DNA from: an uncultured Alistipes sp.
GTDB lineage: Bacteria > Bacteroidota > Bacteroidia > Bacteroidales > Rikenellaceae
Length of the DNA stretch: 14,560 nt
Assembly (NCBI GenBank): GCA_900550925.1
Contig: URTU01000047.1
Span: forward strand, 1 to 14,560
Direction of reading: 5' to 3'
In this document: in pieces, positions 13,773 to 14,560 of the stretch
Numbering within the stretch: position 1 is the stretch's first letter
Layout of the letters: each line of letters starts with the position of its first letter
Translations under genes and position numbers: made by a program
The notes under the pieces: generated by a model
Told to the model about the DNA's origin: nothing
Database searches by the model: none
What the model saw: only the letters and a program-made list of their open reading frames with translations

Positions 13773-14560
13773 TCATTCCCTACGGATCTCCGCCGCCAAC
13801 GTCATCAGACACAGTTTGTAGAGTATCCGCGCGCCGACCATCTGATCGATCGGGGCGTCATGCGACGGCACCACCTCGACCATGTCGAAGCCGATGATTC
13901 GCTTTCCCGAATCGCAGAGCCTTTTCAACAGGTAGGCGGCACGGTCGAAGGTCAGCCCTCCGGCAACGGGAGTTCCGGTATGCGGGCAGTATTGCACATC
14001 GAGGGCGTCGATATCGAAACTGACATAGACCGTCCCTGGGAGCGATTCTATAATGCGGTCGCACTGCGATGCCCATGATTCGCCCTCGAAGCTGCGTCGG
14101 GCCAGCTCCACGCCGTTGAACATCGCGATCCGCGGCGACGCAGCGGCCATCGCCGCCTCCGAATCGCAGTAGTCGCGCACGCCAACCTCGACGATACGGC
14201 TCACCTGCGGCACATCGCGCAGGATGTTGTACATGATCGAGGCATGCGAATACTCGAACCCCTCATACGCCTCGCGCAGGTCGCAATGGGCATCGAAGTG
14301 GAGTATTCCGAAATCCGTCTCCCGCCCGGCCAGGGCCTTCACCAGCCCGTAGGGCGTCGAATGGTCTCCGCCCACCAGACCGACGATCTTGCCCTCGGCC
14401 AGCAATCTGCTGCACGTATCGTAAACCGTCCCGTTCATGTGTTCGCAGGCCGCATTGATCCGTCCGACGGCCGGCATAACCGACTTGAGCGATTCGCCGC
14501 GTTCGAGGGCCCCGATCACCTCACGGGCCTCCTCGCGCCAGCGGCGGCTCTCTTCACGCA
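13773..14560 (-). CDS. speB: Agmatinase/arginase-family ureohydrolase (5' partial)
   Basis: This enzyme hydrolyses a guanidino group and releases urea. The likely substrate is agmatine, giving putrescine. The frame stays open to the right edge, so the N-terminus is missing; the GTG at 14519 is internal, preceded in frame by WREEARE. 261 residues are visible. All dinuclear manganese ligands are present: His in GGDHS, Asp-His-Asp in FDAHCD, and the Asp pair in SFDIDALD. The substrate-loop TGTPVAGGLT and the late VEVVPSHD (with the catalytic-type Glu) also fit. The stop is TGA at 13773-13775. Arginase and formimidoylglutamase share these motifs, so the substrate is inferred. A speA-like arginine decarboxylase beyond the right edge would support agmatinase. 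It is the first visible gene of the nhaA-FKBP transcription unit. Confidence 0.85.
   Translation of the reverse strand, partial: REESRRWREEAREVIGALERGESLKSVMPAVGRINAACEHMNGTVYDTCSRLLAEGKIVGLVGGDHSTPYGLVKALAGRETDFGILHFDAHCDLREAYEGFEYSHASIMYNILRDVPQVSRIVEVGVRDYCDSEAAMAAASPRIAMFNGVELARRSFEGESWASQCDRIIESLPGTVYVSFDIDALDVQYCPHTGTPVAGGLTFDRAAYLLKRLCDSGKRIIGFDMVEVVPSHDAPIDQMVGARILYKLCLMTLAAEIRRE

Overview
The window looks like a piece of a Bacteroidota chromosome, most probably a high-GC gut member such as Alistipes or another Rikenellaceae; this is inference from gene content. Supporting signs are a TonB-dependent receptor operon preceded by a PKD-like surface protein, A-rich leaders instead of Shine-Dalgarno sequences, TAnnTTTG-type promoter elements, lipoprotein FKBP isomerases, and an NhaA with an enlarged cytoplasmic loop. 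I see no mobile element, CRISPR array, rRNA or tRNA. No gene-free stretch exceeds about 270 bases.

Region 1 (1-6233, plus strand) is one tightly packed uptake operon: a PKD-like surface protein cut by the left edge, a BtuB-type TonB-dependent receptor, a BtuF-type binding protein, a FecCD/BtuC permease and a BtuD-type ATPase. Gaps between genes are 2 to 28 nt. Together they form a complete route from the cell surface to the cytoplasm. Corrinoid (vitamin B12-type) uptake is the best fit, but iron-siderophore or haem uptake uses the same protein families. Any riboswitch would lie left of the window.

Region 2 (6259-7251, minus strand) is a single zinc/cadmium-type cation diffusion facilitator with its own promoter. 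It converges on the uptake operon, leaving only 25 nt that contain a C9 tract.

Region 3 (7326-10250, minus strand) is a translation cluster: cysS (cysteinyl-tRNA synthetase), a small arginine-rich membrane protein, and prfB (release factor 2). prfB is interrupted by an in-frame TGA at codon 22 and carries a textbook programmed +1 frameshift site. A strong hairpin terminator follows it. A 271-nt spacer with one structured inverted repeat separates this cluster from region 4.

Region 4 (10522-14560, minus strand) runs from an agmatinase/arginase-family enzyme (5' end beyond the right edge) through nhaA to two FKBP-type peptidyl-prolyl isomerase lipoproteins. The first FKBP (11600-12298) has lost most of the canonical active-site residues. 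The second (10522-11499) keeps them and has its own promoter.

No wholly new system is evident. The points most worth a second look are the prfB frameshift site in a phylum that rarely uses Shine-Dalgarno pairing, the unrecognised C-terminal domain of the surface protein at the head of the uptake operon, the non-canonical Q-loop and signature of the uptake ATPase, the degenerate FKBP paralogue, and the small membrane protein between cysS and prfB.
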